Assembly: GCF_025766255.1 (NCBI RefSeq)
Contig: NW_026516683.1
Coordinates: 62,001-126,000 of the forward strand
DNA from: Zychaea mexicana
Taxonomy: Eukaryota > Mucoromycota > Mucoromycetes > Mucorales > Lichtheimiaceae
DNA: 64,000 nucleotides
Direction: 5' to 3'
Part shown: positions 46,769-57,401 of the stretch, piece after piece
How positions within the stretch are numbered: position 1 is the first letter of the stretch
Layout of the letters: the number at the start of each line of letters is the position of its first letter
Position numbers and translations under genes: made by a program
The notes under the pieces: generated by a model
Databases searched by the model: none
The model's input: the letters and a program-made list of their open reading frames with translations, nothing else
Told to the model about the DNA's origin: nothing

Positions 46769-49700
46769 TTACTGGTCATCTCCACTTGGCTTGTTGTCGT
46801 TGCCATCGCTACTGCTGCTGCTACTATGGTTATTATCGTCCTCATCGCCTTCTCTGTCGTTGTTGCTATCCTTGTCTTCATGACCCACGCCATGATCGTG
46901 TTCGACGTCCTTGGTGTTATTCTCCAGAGCGAGCAATTCATCCAATAGCTTCTTGTGACCAGCGCCCTGATTGTTACTGTCCGACGCATTCTCCAACAGC
47001 TGCAATAATAACGGTCCTAACTTTCCAACCAAATGGTCTCGCTCCTCCGTCGAAATAAACGAGCTGGCCAGAATCTTTTGGATCAGCGACACGCCGCGCA
47101 CTTGATCCGCCAAAACCTCGTGCAGCGTCTTTTCGTTCGTCAATCCGGCCAAGATCGTCTGTCGTGCTTTGGTGTCGTTGTTTTGGTTGAATAACTTAAG
47201 AATCATTTGTGACCCCAACTTGTGTGTTGCAATCTGTGTCAGTTGTGGAACAAGACGGCTGGCCAGCACACTGTATCGGTTCTCTACGTTGGACGAGTCA
47301 ATCAGCCATGATAGCAAAAGGGCGCCGTTGGCGTTCATGGCGAGTGACACTGCATTTTGTGTGAGGGCTGCGGCAACAAATTTCTATAGATTTCCCAAGT
47401 TTTAGAAAAAAGAGGTCGTGATACACACACACACACACACACACCCTCGTTCAGCGACAATACAAACCTGTTGGGTCGCAGTGACATGCTGGTTTTCTAA
47501 TGTGCCCCGCATGGCTCGAGCACCGAAACGGCCTTGTGCCACGTTGAGCAGCTTTTCTACCATGGCATCAAAAATAAACTGGTTGTTTCCGTCACCGAGT
47601 CGCAAGCAGCACTGCACTGCGTAATTGCCGAACTGGTCGAGGAGTAGTGGCGGGACAAAGGGTTTGAGGTGTGTACAGACAAGGCGGATCTTTATGGAGA
47701 AAAAAAAAAAAAGAAAGGCATATTTAGCACACTGGTGCATGCATGCACACACACACTCTATACATTATGCATACCTGTTCAGGAGCTTTGACGGTGTCAA
47801 TGATCTTCTGAGCAGCCCAGGTACCGTTCTTGTGTATGCCAATGGCTGCCAAATGAGGCGCAATGTGCTCTAACATTGCTGTCTTTGTTTCTTCTGAGCA
47901 TTTCTCAAACAGTCGCTGCACGACAGTGTTTCCAATATAATCTGGTTGTGTTCAAGAAATCAGAAATCAGCACCTTCACTATCACCTGTAGCGGCACTCG
48001 GGAGCAAAGTAGTTATGATGGACACAAGCTTACCACTGCTGAGCTCGGCAATCTCATCCATGCAATCATATGCGATCGTCTCCACTTCTTTTCCTCCACG
48101 CTGGGCATTATCGAGCTTCTTTCTAATTTCGCGTAATCGGCTGGCATCGAATTTACGGTTCACGCCCAATTCAGGCACCGGCGGTATAGCGTCGTAATAA
48201 TTAGATGTTGCTTCCAGTGCTATTATAAGATTGTGTGCACGACATATCAGCATCATGATGAATTGATTAGCCCCCCCTCTCTCTCTCTCTCTCTCTCCCA
48301 GAATTAGCAAAAAAAAAGCTCCTTAGTAAAGCCTTCCTCCTTCTCCTCCTAAGATGTCCCTTTTTTTCCTTTTTCTTGTTTACCTTGAACAAGACTCATG
48401 GATGGCTCGTCAGCACCAAACTGCTTCATAATGTCCCAAAGATCGGCAAGCCACGACTCGCCGTCGCTGACTGTCGCACGGTCATTACTGGCTTGTAATT
48501 TGGTACTACCGGCACCAGCAGCAGCAGCAGCAGCAGTAATAATAGTAGCAGTCGTAGTAGAGCCATTGTTGCTGCTGCTGCTGTTGCTTGTGGTGCTACC
48601 ACCACCACCCAGCGCCGCTCCTTCAGCAGCAGATGAGTTCGATTTGGCAGGTGGAACCTTGGCAAATCCAACACGGACACCGGTAAAACCTTGCACGCCA
48701 ATTTCATTCTGTAACAGTGCCTCCCGGGCCTTGGCCGCACTGTCGACGAGTTCAAAGTTGACAAACCCGCAATTTTTGTGCGAGAGCACACGCACAGACT
48801 CGATGGTACCAAAAGATGAGAATATATGAAGCAAGGTAGAAGGTGCTGTTCCTGGAGGGATATTACCCAACCCTACAAAAAAGGCAAATTATTAATAAAA
48901 CCTTTCATTCCACTCCCCAACCCCCCCTTCTTTTTTTTTTTGTGCCTTGATTCGTTACTCACAAAGAGCACGTGTAGGTTGAAGAGCTGTCGTGTCTGGC
49001 ACAGCCGCATCGGCTCGTCCATATCCAATGCGCACAATGCAATTGCCTACACGACCCCCGAGTCGGCCTAGCACTTCTTCTTTGGCTCGCACCGCATCCT
49101 CGACTTGGAAAAAGTTGACAAAGGCGCATTCCTTTTCCAACAGCAAGCGGACGCTCTCAATGTGGCCAAACGACGAGAAAAGCTGTGTCAGGTTGTCGAC
49201 GCTGACGGTTGCATCTATATTGCCGATCCACAGCGACCGTGTGGCTGCTTGAGTAGGTGTGCTGGTGGAAGGTGTCATTTGCGCTTGATGGTTGCGGAAC
49301 GTCGGTGTTGACTGACTGAAATGCAAATAAGGCTACACATAAAACAAATAAATTTTAGCCCTCCCTTCTCTCCTCTCTCCGTAGTCACCACAAAAGCGCC
49401 GCCGCCGCCAGATATTTATATACCTCTGCAGGTCCACTGCCATTTGTGTATGCATTTGTCTCTTGATGCTGCTGCTGCTGCTGCTGATGATGATGATGCT
49501 GGTGTTGTTGATGATGGTGGTGGTCGCTTGTAGATACCAAAGGATCCGAATAATTCTGTTGCTGCTTATGCAACATATTGGCCAAAAGTTCAGAGTCACC
49601 CAGTGATAATGCATTCTCTGTGGTAGAGGTTGCAGCAGGTTGTGGCGGCGGCTTGAGAGAGTCACCATAAGGGAAATCGCTGCCTTCGTCCGCTAACGTT

Positions 49701-50952
49701 TCTAAAGGAGCACGCTGCATTTGCCATAGAGACGAAGGTACCGGTGGTGGATTGGCCGATCGTCCATAGTCCATTCGGCCCATACTCGATGCACGAGGCC
49801 TATTTTGGTGGTGCTGCACCACTGTCAGGTTGTCCAATGGACTAGCAAAAGTACGAGAGATGGTGCTTGCGCGTGTTCTAGTTGTTGTTGCTGTTGCAGC
49901 TGTAGTAGTAGTAGGAATATGCATGGAAGGAGAAGGAGATGATGTCACAACGGGATCTTGGTATCTAGCAGCTGCATTCACTGAATAAGAACGGCTTCGA
50001 CTTCCAGACAAGAGCGATCGCTGTGCGGGTACATGGATCTCGGCTGATTGTTGCTGTTGCATTTGATCTTGTTGATGATGATGATGATGATGATGGTGAT
50101 ATAAGCCATTACTGGTAGGAGTTACATTACCACTCTCGCCACTGCCACCCATGGCTCTATCATCCTCCAAACCTAGCGACCGCAGTGTTCGCGCAATACT
50201 GAAATCATTGTCGCCACGCAACAGTTGCTCCGTCGACGGTGACGGTAGTGACGAACGGTTTTGTTGTTGCTGCTGTTGTTGGCTCGAATTACCATCTCTA
50301 TCCATGGATGCCCATGATGACCCAAATACGGAACCGTCGAACGATAATTGCATTGGTGGTGGCACGGGTAAGTTCAAGGACCCAGAGCGGTGTCGTGTAT
50401 CGACGGTGACGCTGGCAGCAGCAGCTGCAGCAGCTGCTGCTGATGGACGTAGAAGCGGAGATCGGTGGGATCGTTCTTCGGGCATATGGACTAGCGATGG
50501 CATAGTTCCTGCACGCGCACGTCGCATCGGTAAAGGAGGTCGACTATTACTCATACTGTTGCTGTCCATGGTGGTGGAGGAGGTGGTGGAGGACGTAGTA
50601 GGAATATCTGTGGTATGATGCTGGTGGTGATGGTGGTAAGCAGCTGTTGACGAAGTGGTTGTTGCCTTTGTGTGTGCTGCACTACTTCGTAAGAAACTAA
50701 GCGAGCTGGGGAGTGCTGGGTCTAGAACCTGGTCTAGGTAGCTCATGCCTGCTGGTTGCGACATGGACACGTTGCCTTCATTTTCTTCTAGTACAACATC
50801 CAGGTCTCTACAAGTACGATGTTTTAGGTTGGCAGGTTAGATGGGAGGATTGCAGTTTTTCCAGAATATACGTTTGTCTTTTCCCAAAAGAAAAAGGGAA
50901 ATGCTTGCCTTGATGTGGCGTATGCCTGTCGCATAGAATTAGCTTCCTTCAT
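46769..50952 (-). CDS. PUF-domain RNA-binding protein with two RRMs (Jsn1/Puf2-like)
   Basis: Post-transcriptional regulator that binds mRNA 3' UTRs. Eight phase-consistent exons: complement(join(46769..47383,47468..47689,47775..47941,48034..48219,48384..48872,48963..49332,49424..50807,50909..50952)), 1158 aa. Order: a long low-complexity N-terminus (poly-Gln, poly-His, Ser/Thr/Ala runs, residues 15-480); RRM1 (SLWIGNIDATVSVDNLTQLF, about 500-580); RRM2 (LGNIPPGTAPSTLLHIF, about 600-675); an Ala/Ser linker; then about seven PUF repeats, including DYIGNTVVQRLFE, NGTWAAQKII, FGNYAVQCCLR, NGALLLSWLI, LGSQMILKLF and GVSLIQKIL. It ends in an acidic Asp/Asn/Ser tail. RRM plus PUF is the Jsn1/Puf2 architecture. 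Intron 1 is GC-AG (donor GCAAGC). The start is the first ATG in the first open exon. Confidence 0.92.
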
Positions 50953-51586
50953 CAGTTGTGTTGCGTTGTTGTGCAGCGTCTAGGAAGGAAGAAATAAAAG
51001 CGATGCGAAGAAAAAGAGAAATAAAAAGGTGTGTGTTGTGTGTATACAAGCAAGAGGAAAAGAGTTATTAAGAAAAAAAAAAAGAAAAAGTTCGTAATAT
51101 AGGGGAGCGTAAAGAAGGAGAGAGCGCGAGAGGGTAGGGGGGGGGGAAGACTAAAAAAAAGGGGAGGGGGGTTGGTACGGTCGGTACGGTAGGTTCTAAA
51201 AGGTACGACAGACCAAGAGAGAGAGAGAGAACCCACACCCCTTTTTGCCTGGCGGACGATCAATCACATCATGTGACACCACCTTCTTACAGATACACTG
51301 TAGCTGTGTTTACTGCATATTACTTATTACCACCACTTTCTCTATTACAGATGATAGCTGCTACTACTGTGATAGTGTGATTGTAGTATATATAGTATAT
51401 GTACGGCTACGCTATCTACTGTCCATGGTCTATGAGTGTTAGAGATCACTTGATGTGGAGCAACAAAAAGAAGCTTCTATGATCATGTTGCATGCAACAC
51501 TATATTCCTCAATTTTTATTCTCTATCTCTTACTACTACTGCTACTACTGCTACTGCTGCTGCTGCTAGCAATAATAACAGAAACT

Positions 51587-53142
51587 CTATTTGTTGTACG
51601 AGTAGAAGCCACGTCCACTCTTCTTGCCGTACCAGCCAGCGTCAACATACTTTTGCAAAAGAACACTTGGGCGGTACTTGGAGTCGCCAGTGTTTTCATG
51701 CAGCACCTTTTGGATAGCCAGACAGGTGTCAAGACCAATGAAGTCAGCCAATGTCAAGGGACCCATGGGCATGTTGGTGCCCAGCTTCATGGTGGTGTCA
51801 ATATCCTTTGCACTGGCAACGCCCTATAATTAATGCATTTTGGATATGAATTTAATGGTGTGTATATTACTAATTACAAACCCCCTTTCTCTGTTCAAAA
51901 CACACCCCCATTCGCCCCCCCTTCTTTTTTCTTTAAATTACTTACACCCTCCAGAAGCATGACGGCTTCGTTGATGTATGGCATCAACAAACGGTTAGCA
52001 ACAAAGCCAGGGATATCCTGGGCAACGGTGGTCGTCTTGCCCATGGATTGTGCAAGCGCAAGCGTGTCCTGAAGAACGGCGTCTTCGGTAGCAAGGCCTG
52101 GAATCACTTCGACCAGCTTCATGACGGGCACAGGGTTCATGAAATGCATGCCAATAACCTGTTATCATAGTAATAACAGAAATATTAATGTTAATACACA
52201 GAAAAAGACACAGTAGCCCCGGTTTTAGAAAATGGTTCGTTATAAAGAGAGAACGGCTAATTAACCCCCCCCCTTTTTTTTTTCTTCCCCTTTGCCCGAT
52301 AATTGTGGCTGCAGTCCTCTGTCAACATATACAGAGCCCTATTAGATACCTTTTCGGCCTTCTTGGTAGCAGCTGCAATCTTTGTGATGCTGATACTGCT
52401 CGTGTTGGTGGCAAGGATAGCATCCGACTTGCAAATAGCATCGAGATCACGGAAGATAGCGCTCTTGATGTTCAAGTTTTCGGAAGCGGCCTCAATCACA
52501 ACGTCAACATCACTCAAAGTGGACAATGCGTTGGTGGTTGAAACAAGTTCACGCGTGCCCTTGGCATGTTCGGCAGTGATTTTTTCCTTTGCCACATCCT
52601 TTTCGAGGAGCTTGTCTAGAGTGTTGAGCGTTTTTGATTAATAGATCCGCATTAACAGTGGGGGACACGCCATAACACCTCGCCCCCGCCGATCCTTTTC
52701 AAAAAAAAAAAAAAAGTAAGCCTTACTCATGAATGCAAGGCCCTTGTCAGTTTGTTCCTTGTTGATATCCATCAAAACAACCGGCAACCGCGAGACGTTG
52801 GCAGCAACATAGGCAATGCCCAAACCCATTTGACCCGAGCCAATTACACCAATACGCTTAATGTGATCAATGTTTCTCTACACAATTGTTTCTCGAGAGA
52901 ATGAATAACTGTTTGCCACTTTTGGGGAAGGTCTCTCTTTTGTCTGTCTGGCTCATAAATGTATTTAACTTACTGCTGCTGGTGCGCTCATGAAGCGTTT
53001 TGGAATCTAAACGATCCCCGGGGGGTCAGTTATACCAAGTGTGTTGATATGTGTAATTTCTCGAGTGAAATTTTAAGAGTCGTACCTGAGACGCGGCACG
53101 CAGTGACATGACGGCGGGTGAGCGAATTGCAGTATGGAACAT
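51587..53142 (-). CDS. 3-hydroxyacyl-CoA (3-hydroxybutyryl-CoA) dehydrogenase, probably mitochondrial
   Basis: NAD-dependent oxidation of 3-hydroxyacyl-CoA in beta-oxidation or butyrate metabolism. Six exons: complement(join(51587..51823,51946..52158,52350..52615,52727..52877,52974..53006,53086..53142)), 318 aa, normal single-function HADH size. The N-terminus [19 protein letters not shown] is basic and hydroxylated, like a mitochondrial presequence. The Rossmann motif [13 protein letters not shown] lies near residue 38. Catalytic-region motifs are [25 protein letters not shown] (active-site His and Glu) and [17 protein letters not shown]; the C-terminal domain has [20 protein letters not shown] and ends GRGFYSYNK. 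Exact chain-length preference is not deducible. All introns are GT-AG. Confidence 0.95.
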
Positions 53143-55602
53143 TTTTTACTTTGAAAACAGGGGGGAGGGGGAGGGGAAGGAAGGGTGCCAAAAATCGAAA
53201 GGAACAGTTAGTAATGCGCGTGGGAAACTGTCGGAAGCTTGTTTGTAACCAGGTTGATCGGAGCACCTCGAGTGGATTGGCTCTCGTAATCCACATTAAT
53301 CAGAGGGCGGCCTGCTTTGTAATTGTCAAGCATTGAGAGTCAGCAGCGCCATATGATTGATGGCCTTATACAAGTTGCACAATGGTTAAAGCACATACTA
53401 CATGCCAGATGGTCAAAGCAGCGCTTTTGGTAGCTTAATAGCTTCATTGCTTAAAGTCGATAACCGAGCCACTGCCATGGTCCGTCCGTAACTTAGTGCT
53501 GCTACTACTATTATTACCATCACTATTCTGACACCCCGTCCAAAGAATTCCCAAGATCCAACACGAAAAAGTAGAATTAAGAATGGCAAAGCGATACGCT
53601 TCGAGAGCCATATACATAGCGGTACCTTAGTTAATCGAGGAAAGAGAGTCAATTCGTGCTCCTGAAGAAGCCCTGAAAATGGTCATATTTTGGCAGTTCA
53701 CGTGGCCCCAAAAAAAGCAGAAAAAGGTTGATATTGCAAACCTATCCCTCGTCGTTCACGACGATCTATAATGGATACTAAAAATTATTCGTGAAGCTGC
53801 TATAATTTATCGACAGATGTGAGTGTAAATTCTGGGATAGATGATACACTTTTCTAGAAATGTACAGTACTAAGATCGTGATAGAATTTCAGGAAAAAGT
53901 AGTATGGTTGTTAGTGGTGTAGTTAGAAGTCGATTAGATACAATGAGTGTACGTGTCTCGACTTGCCTTCTTTTTTGCATATTTTGTGGATAGAATATGT
54001 CTGCCATTGCTTACAGATAAGATGAACGACTTGTCTATCTGCTGTCCTCCAAATTTTATTTTTTTCATAACAAAAAGGCTCTCAATAAGAAGACTCGAAT
54101 GTACTTTCTTACGGTAGAATGTGTAGCTTGAGCAGTGCGCTGTTTAAACACAACAAAACAATGGCAACAAAACTGTACTTGAAAAAGTAGAGCAAGTGAA
54201 TCGTCTGATCAAATCATGTCAGAACCGGAGAATGCGGCTGGCTCCACCAACAACTCATTAAAGGCTCGTCGTGGTAGTAGATGCTTTTGCTGTTGATCAC
54301 GTTATAAGTTGTCAAAGACATCATCTTCCATATCGACAGTGTATGAATCAAACGGATCAGTTTATTGAAAAATTGGGAAAAGAGAAAAGCTAAAAAAAGT
54401 ACTTTTACAAATTAGGCGATGTGTATTATACCGTGTATATGAAGCTACTAAGAAAGATGTGTTTTCCACGGATTACCACGCTGCTTGTCTTGAGAGTACG
54501 GAACATATAAGCGATCATTCCATGCCACCCAAACTGTAGTGCAATTTTGTCCTGCTGTGAATACGTTTCCGGTTCCCCTTTCTCTCAGTGAAAGTTTGGT
54601 AGATCATACTTTGCATCATCGTGATCTCCACTTTAGTGGCCAAGTAGTGAGAAAGTACATAACAAGACGTATTCTGTAATCGTTCTGCAATAGTCGTGAA
54701 ATATACGTCTATTGATGGTAGCTCTCAAAGGTTTTTAATGGACACGTTCAACTCCTCGGCCATGATTTTCTCTGACTTTAGGTTTTATTGAAGCACCAGG
54801 CGGCTCGTTTCGCTATGCTAAACTGACTGACACCCTTCGCTGCGCGCTACGAGTCAGTCAATGACTGCAGTCGCAAGGAAACGACTGACGTATTCTTTCA
54901 AGTTTCTTTTCTGTTAAAGTTAAATTGCTTACCACATGGTTCATAGTATGAGTTAGAAAAAGCGATGGTTGGTGGGAGCAGCAGCAGCAGCAGCATTAGA
55001 GAGCAATAAGGTATGTAAGCGGATGCATATATATAAAACGATATTTATCCTTTACTGGTAAATTTTGTATTGACCTCCTCCTTCTTGCTGCATGATTTTA
55101 TCATCGTCTTCTGCTGGATTTCACAAAATGATAGATGCACTGCAGCTTTTCTATTCATTATGCTTTTGCCTTACATGTTTTGGACGTACATAAGCAACAG
55201 GTGACCCTTAATTAATAAAGAAAGTAGTATGTTGAGTTTCATATAGTGCCAGTAGTAATACTTGGCTACGGAAAGGGAGCCTTTTTCCTCACATGTTTTG
55301 CTTAATAATGTTATTATAGAGATATTAGACCCATACACGTTACATAGTGGGGACCGTATTCTAGTAGTGGCAACAAGTTTGTTTGAAATCGATATTTGAT
55401 GAGTGGGTTGGAGCACACGCCACGGATCGATGATGAGGAAAACAAAGAAATTTGACATTTTTGCTCTGATGATGACGGTATTTTAGGAGAAGAAATTCTT
55501 GAGTCGTGCATAACATAGCGCAGGGGAACAGAGAGAGAGAGAGGGGGGTGTATATATTATGATAATGAATACGAGCAAGAGCGAGATAGTGTAGACGAAG
55601 GA
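53143..55602. other. Long non-coding interval
   Basis: About 2.5 kb without a supported gene on either strand. Inverted GACTGAC/GTCAGTC motifs occur near 54824-54890 (possible hairpins), and an AGCAGC run at 54979-54994. No tRNA, snRNA or domain recognised. Minus ORFs at 53413-53652 and 55171-55458 look like chance. Confidence 0.5.
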
Positions 55603-55612
55603 TTATATAAAT
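55603..55612 (+). promoter_or_regulatory. TATA-type element of the secreted protein gene
   Basis: TTATATAAAT lies about 95 bp upstream of the ATG at 55703; the intervening leader is purine-rich, then CT-rich (TCTCTCTCTC) directly before the start. Confidence 0.6.
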
Positions 55613-55702
55613 GGGCTGTTGTAGAACTGAGAAGGAGGATAAGCGAGTTAAAAACGAGCACCCATCGTATTTTACAAGTTATTCTCTCTCTCTCTCACTC
55701 AT

Positions 55703-56122
55703 ATGAAATCATCCACTACAACGACATTGCTTGCCGCAACGCTTTTCATCCTGCTATGGTGCTGTTGCTGCAGCAACGCACAACCAGCATCAGGAACGGT
55801 GACTCACCGCAGCCCAGGTCGCTTATTATTCAGCCGTTCAACCGTAGAATTACACGAACACACCTGTCAATGCGACGGCCATGGAGATATCACGGCTCAA
55901 TGCTGTAACACTGTCCAAGGAGACCTCGCCGATCCTGGTGACGACCAAGGCAAATGCAATCTCAACGGCAAGAACAAGTGGGATGACTTTTCGACTTGTT
56001 GTGCCCAGAACAAAGCCTCAAGCTCTTGCTCAAGCCGAGATTATTATGTTGATAAAGAGCATGGGTATAAACAGCAGACGGCAAAAGAAGAAAGCAAGAA
56101 GACCATTAACCGTAAGCAATAA
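55703..56122 (+). CDS. Small secreted cysteine-rich protein, unknown function
   Basis: 139 aa, intronless. An N-terminal signal peptide is clear: TLLAATLFILLWCCCC, then a likely cleavage after SNA (about residue 26). The mature part has paired cysteines: CQC, QCC, C, TCC and SC (CQCDGHGDITAQCC near 54-67, STCCAQ near 97-102), a spacing compatible with several disulfides. The C-terminus is Lys/Glu/Gln-rich and unstructured. No domain recognised; it is the kind of small extracellular protein common in fungal secretomes. A TATA element upstream supports a real gene. Role (wall, defence, signalling) cannot be told from sequence. Confidence 0.65.
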   Translation: MKSSTTTTLLAATLFILLWCCCCSNAQPASGTVTHRSPGRLLFSRSTVELHEHTCQCDGHGDITAQCCNTVQGDLADPGDDQGKCNLNGKNKWDDFSTCCAQNKASSSCSSRDYYVDKEHGYKQQTAKEESKKTINRKQ

Positions 56123-56537
56123 GTACAAGGGCAGGACCAAGAAGGCTAATAAAAAAAGACAAAATGTTGAAGAATGGACATGTTTTTTTGTTGTGAATAT
56201 TTGTGTTTTCTTGAGCATTCTTTAATGATGAGAGTCTTTGACCATCAATTTGCTACGATATACAGTATATCTTTTAGCCCATACGTGTCCATGCGAGCTT
56301 GTATGTCCACTACAAGCGAGCCGTAGTAGGCAGCGTTTGCTGTTCAACGTATGGCTCCAAACCTTCTTGAGCTCGTGATATTTTCAGTGTTCTTGATGTA
56401 GTACCAGCATACACATGTGTGCCAGTATCTGCAAGTGTTCAAATCGACCCTTTTGTTTAAAAGTTCGTTTCATAATGACGACCCAGGAAGCTGTTGTTGG
56501 GAAAAGGCTCAAACTGCTGTCCAGCACAACAGGTGTT

Positions 56538-56843
56538 CTAGCGGTAATAATAGTAGTAAGCAGACAATCTAAAGTGGTGTGCAAGTGGTGGAACAACGTC
56601 GCGGACTGCTTGACTATGGGAAACGCGATCGCATATAAGCTTGGTTGCGCTCGCCTTTCCCTCAGTCAAAATACGAATGGCGTTTTTACTAAAGAAGTCA
56701 GAAAAAGCAAGTGCAATATCGGTCTGCTGCCCTTTTCTTGCGAGTGTCGCTTGTACGAGATGAAACGCTTGACCGACCAAGTTGACGGCTGTTGGCCCTT
56801 TTATCGTATTATTACCAGTTGCTTGAAGACATCGCTTGTATGG
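56538..56843 (-). CDS. Possible coding exon, unrecognised
   Basis: After an AAAGGTAG acceptor-like site (56844) an open frame runs 101 codons to a stop at 56538: PYKRCLQATGNNTIKGPTAV..., NLVGQAFHLVQATLARKGQQ..., AIRILTEGKASATKLI, SHSQAVRDVVPPLAHHFRL. Composition and helical periodicity look genuine, but no upstream exon, start codon or family match was found, and the tail (YYYYR) may be read-through of a missed donor. Could be a decayed gene. Confidence 0.3.
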   Translation of the reverse strand, partial: PYKRCLQATGNNTIKGPTAVNLVGQAFHLVQATLARKGQQTDIALAFSDFFSKNAIRILTEGKASATKLICDRVSHSQAVRDVVPPLAHHFRLSAYYYYYR

Positions 56844-57012
56844 CTACCTTTTTTTGGTTTAAATCGGTGTATCAAAAGAGAGATCTCTCTCCGGGGCTTG
56901 CTGCCGCAAAAGGTTCCAGGGGACACGTCATGCTGTGAGGGGACCCGGACCCGCGCACCAGGACTGCATTTTTGAGCTGCTCCGCTTCAAAAACTCCGTC
57001 GCAAAAAAAAGG

Positions 57013-57020
57013 TATAAATA
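57013..57020 (+). promoter_or_regulatory. TATA-like element of the U1 snRNA gene
   Basis: TATAAATA begins 35 bp upstream of the predicted U1 5' end at 57048, a normal distance for a TATA-driven snRNA promoter. Confidence 0.65.
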
Positions 57021-57047
57021 CAGGTGCGATTCCACTCGATGCAACTC

Positions 57048-57215
57048 ATACTTACCTGAGCCGTGTACTTGGTGATCAAGGACGCTGGGTACACAGGAGA
57101 GACGGCTTCCATTGCACTTCCGGAGGCTGACTCTTCTGCGAACGCCCTTCGGGGTGTCTCGAGGCTACAATTTTTGCTTTGGGGAGACGGTCGGTTCGCT
57201 GACTGGCTCCCCGCT
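57048..57215 (+). ncRNA. U1 spliceosomal snRNA
   Basis: About 168 nt. It starts ATACTTACCTG, the universally conserved U1 5' end that pairs with the CAG|GTAAGTAT donor. The second stem-loop carries CCATTGCACTTCCGG (the ATTGCAC loop bound by U1A). AATTTTTG at about 57171-57178 is the Sm site. The final stem GGGGAGACGG...CTGGCTCCCC (57181-57212) is stem-loop IV. Order and spacing follow vertebrate and fungal U1. Fits the GTAAGT-type donors seen across this window. The exact 3' end is approximate. Confidence 0.93.
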
Positions 57216-57401
57216 TCCCAATTAAATAAGAAAATGATAAAAAAAAATAAAAAATAAAAAAAAGAACGCGCGTTCTCTCTGCAATTACTTTACGGCTAAA
57301 CTATTTCTCGAAGAGTCGTGGGAGCGCCTCTTTATATTGCTGTAAACAACTATTTATTATATGTACACAAGACATGTAAAAGTACTATGCTATCTGTTGG
57401 T

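Noticed and set aside
52159..52349. Possible second U12 intron in the hydroxyacyl-CoA dehydrogenase gene (donor GTATCT)
   Set aside because: The donor does not match GTATCCTT and there is no TTCCTTRAC branch site near the acceptor; ordinary U2-type intron.
57048..57215. 5S rRNA or tRNA cluster
   Set aside because: The internal control boxes of 5S/tRNA are absent, whereas the 5' end, U1A loop, Sm site and terminal stem all fit U1.
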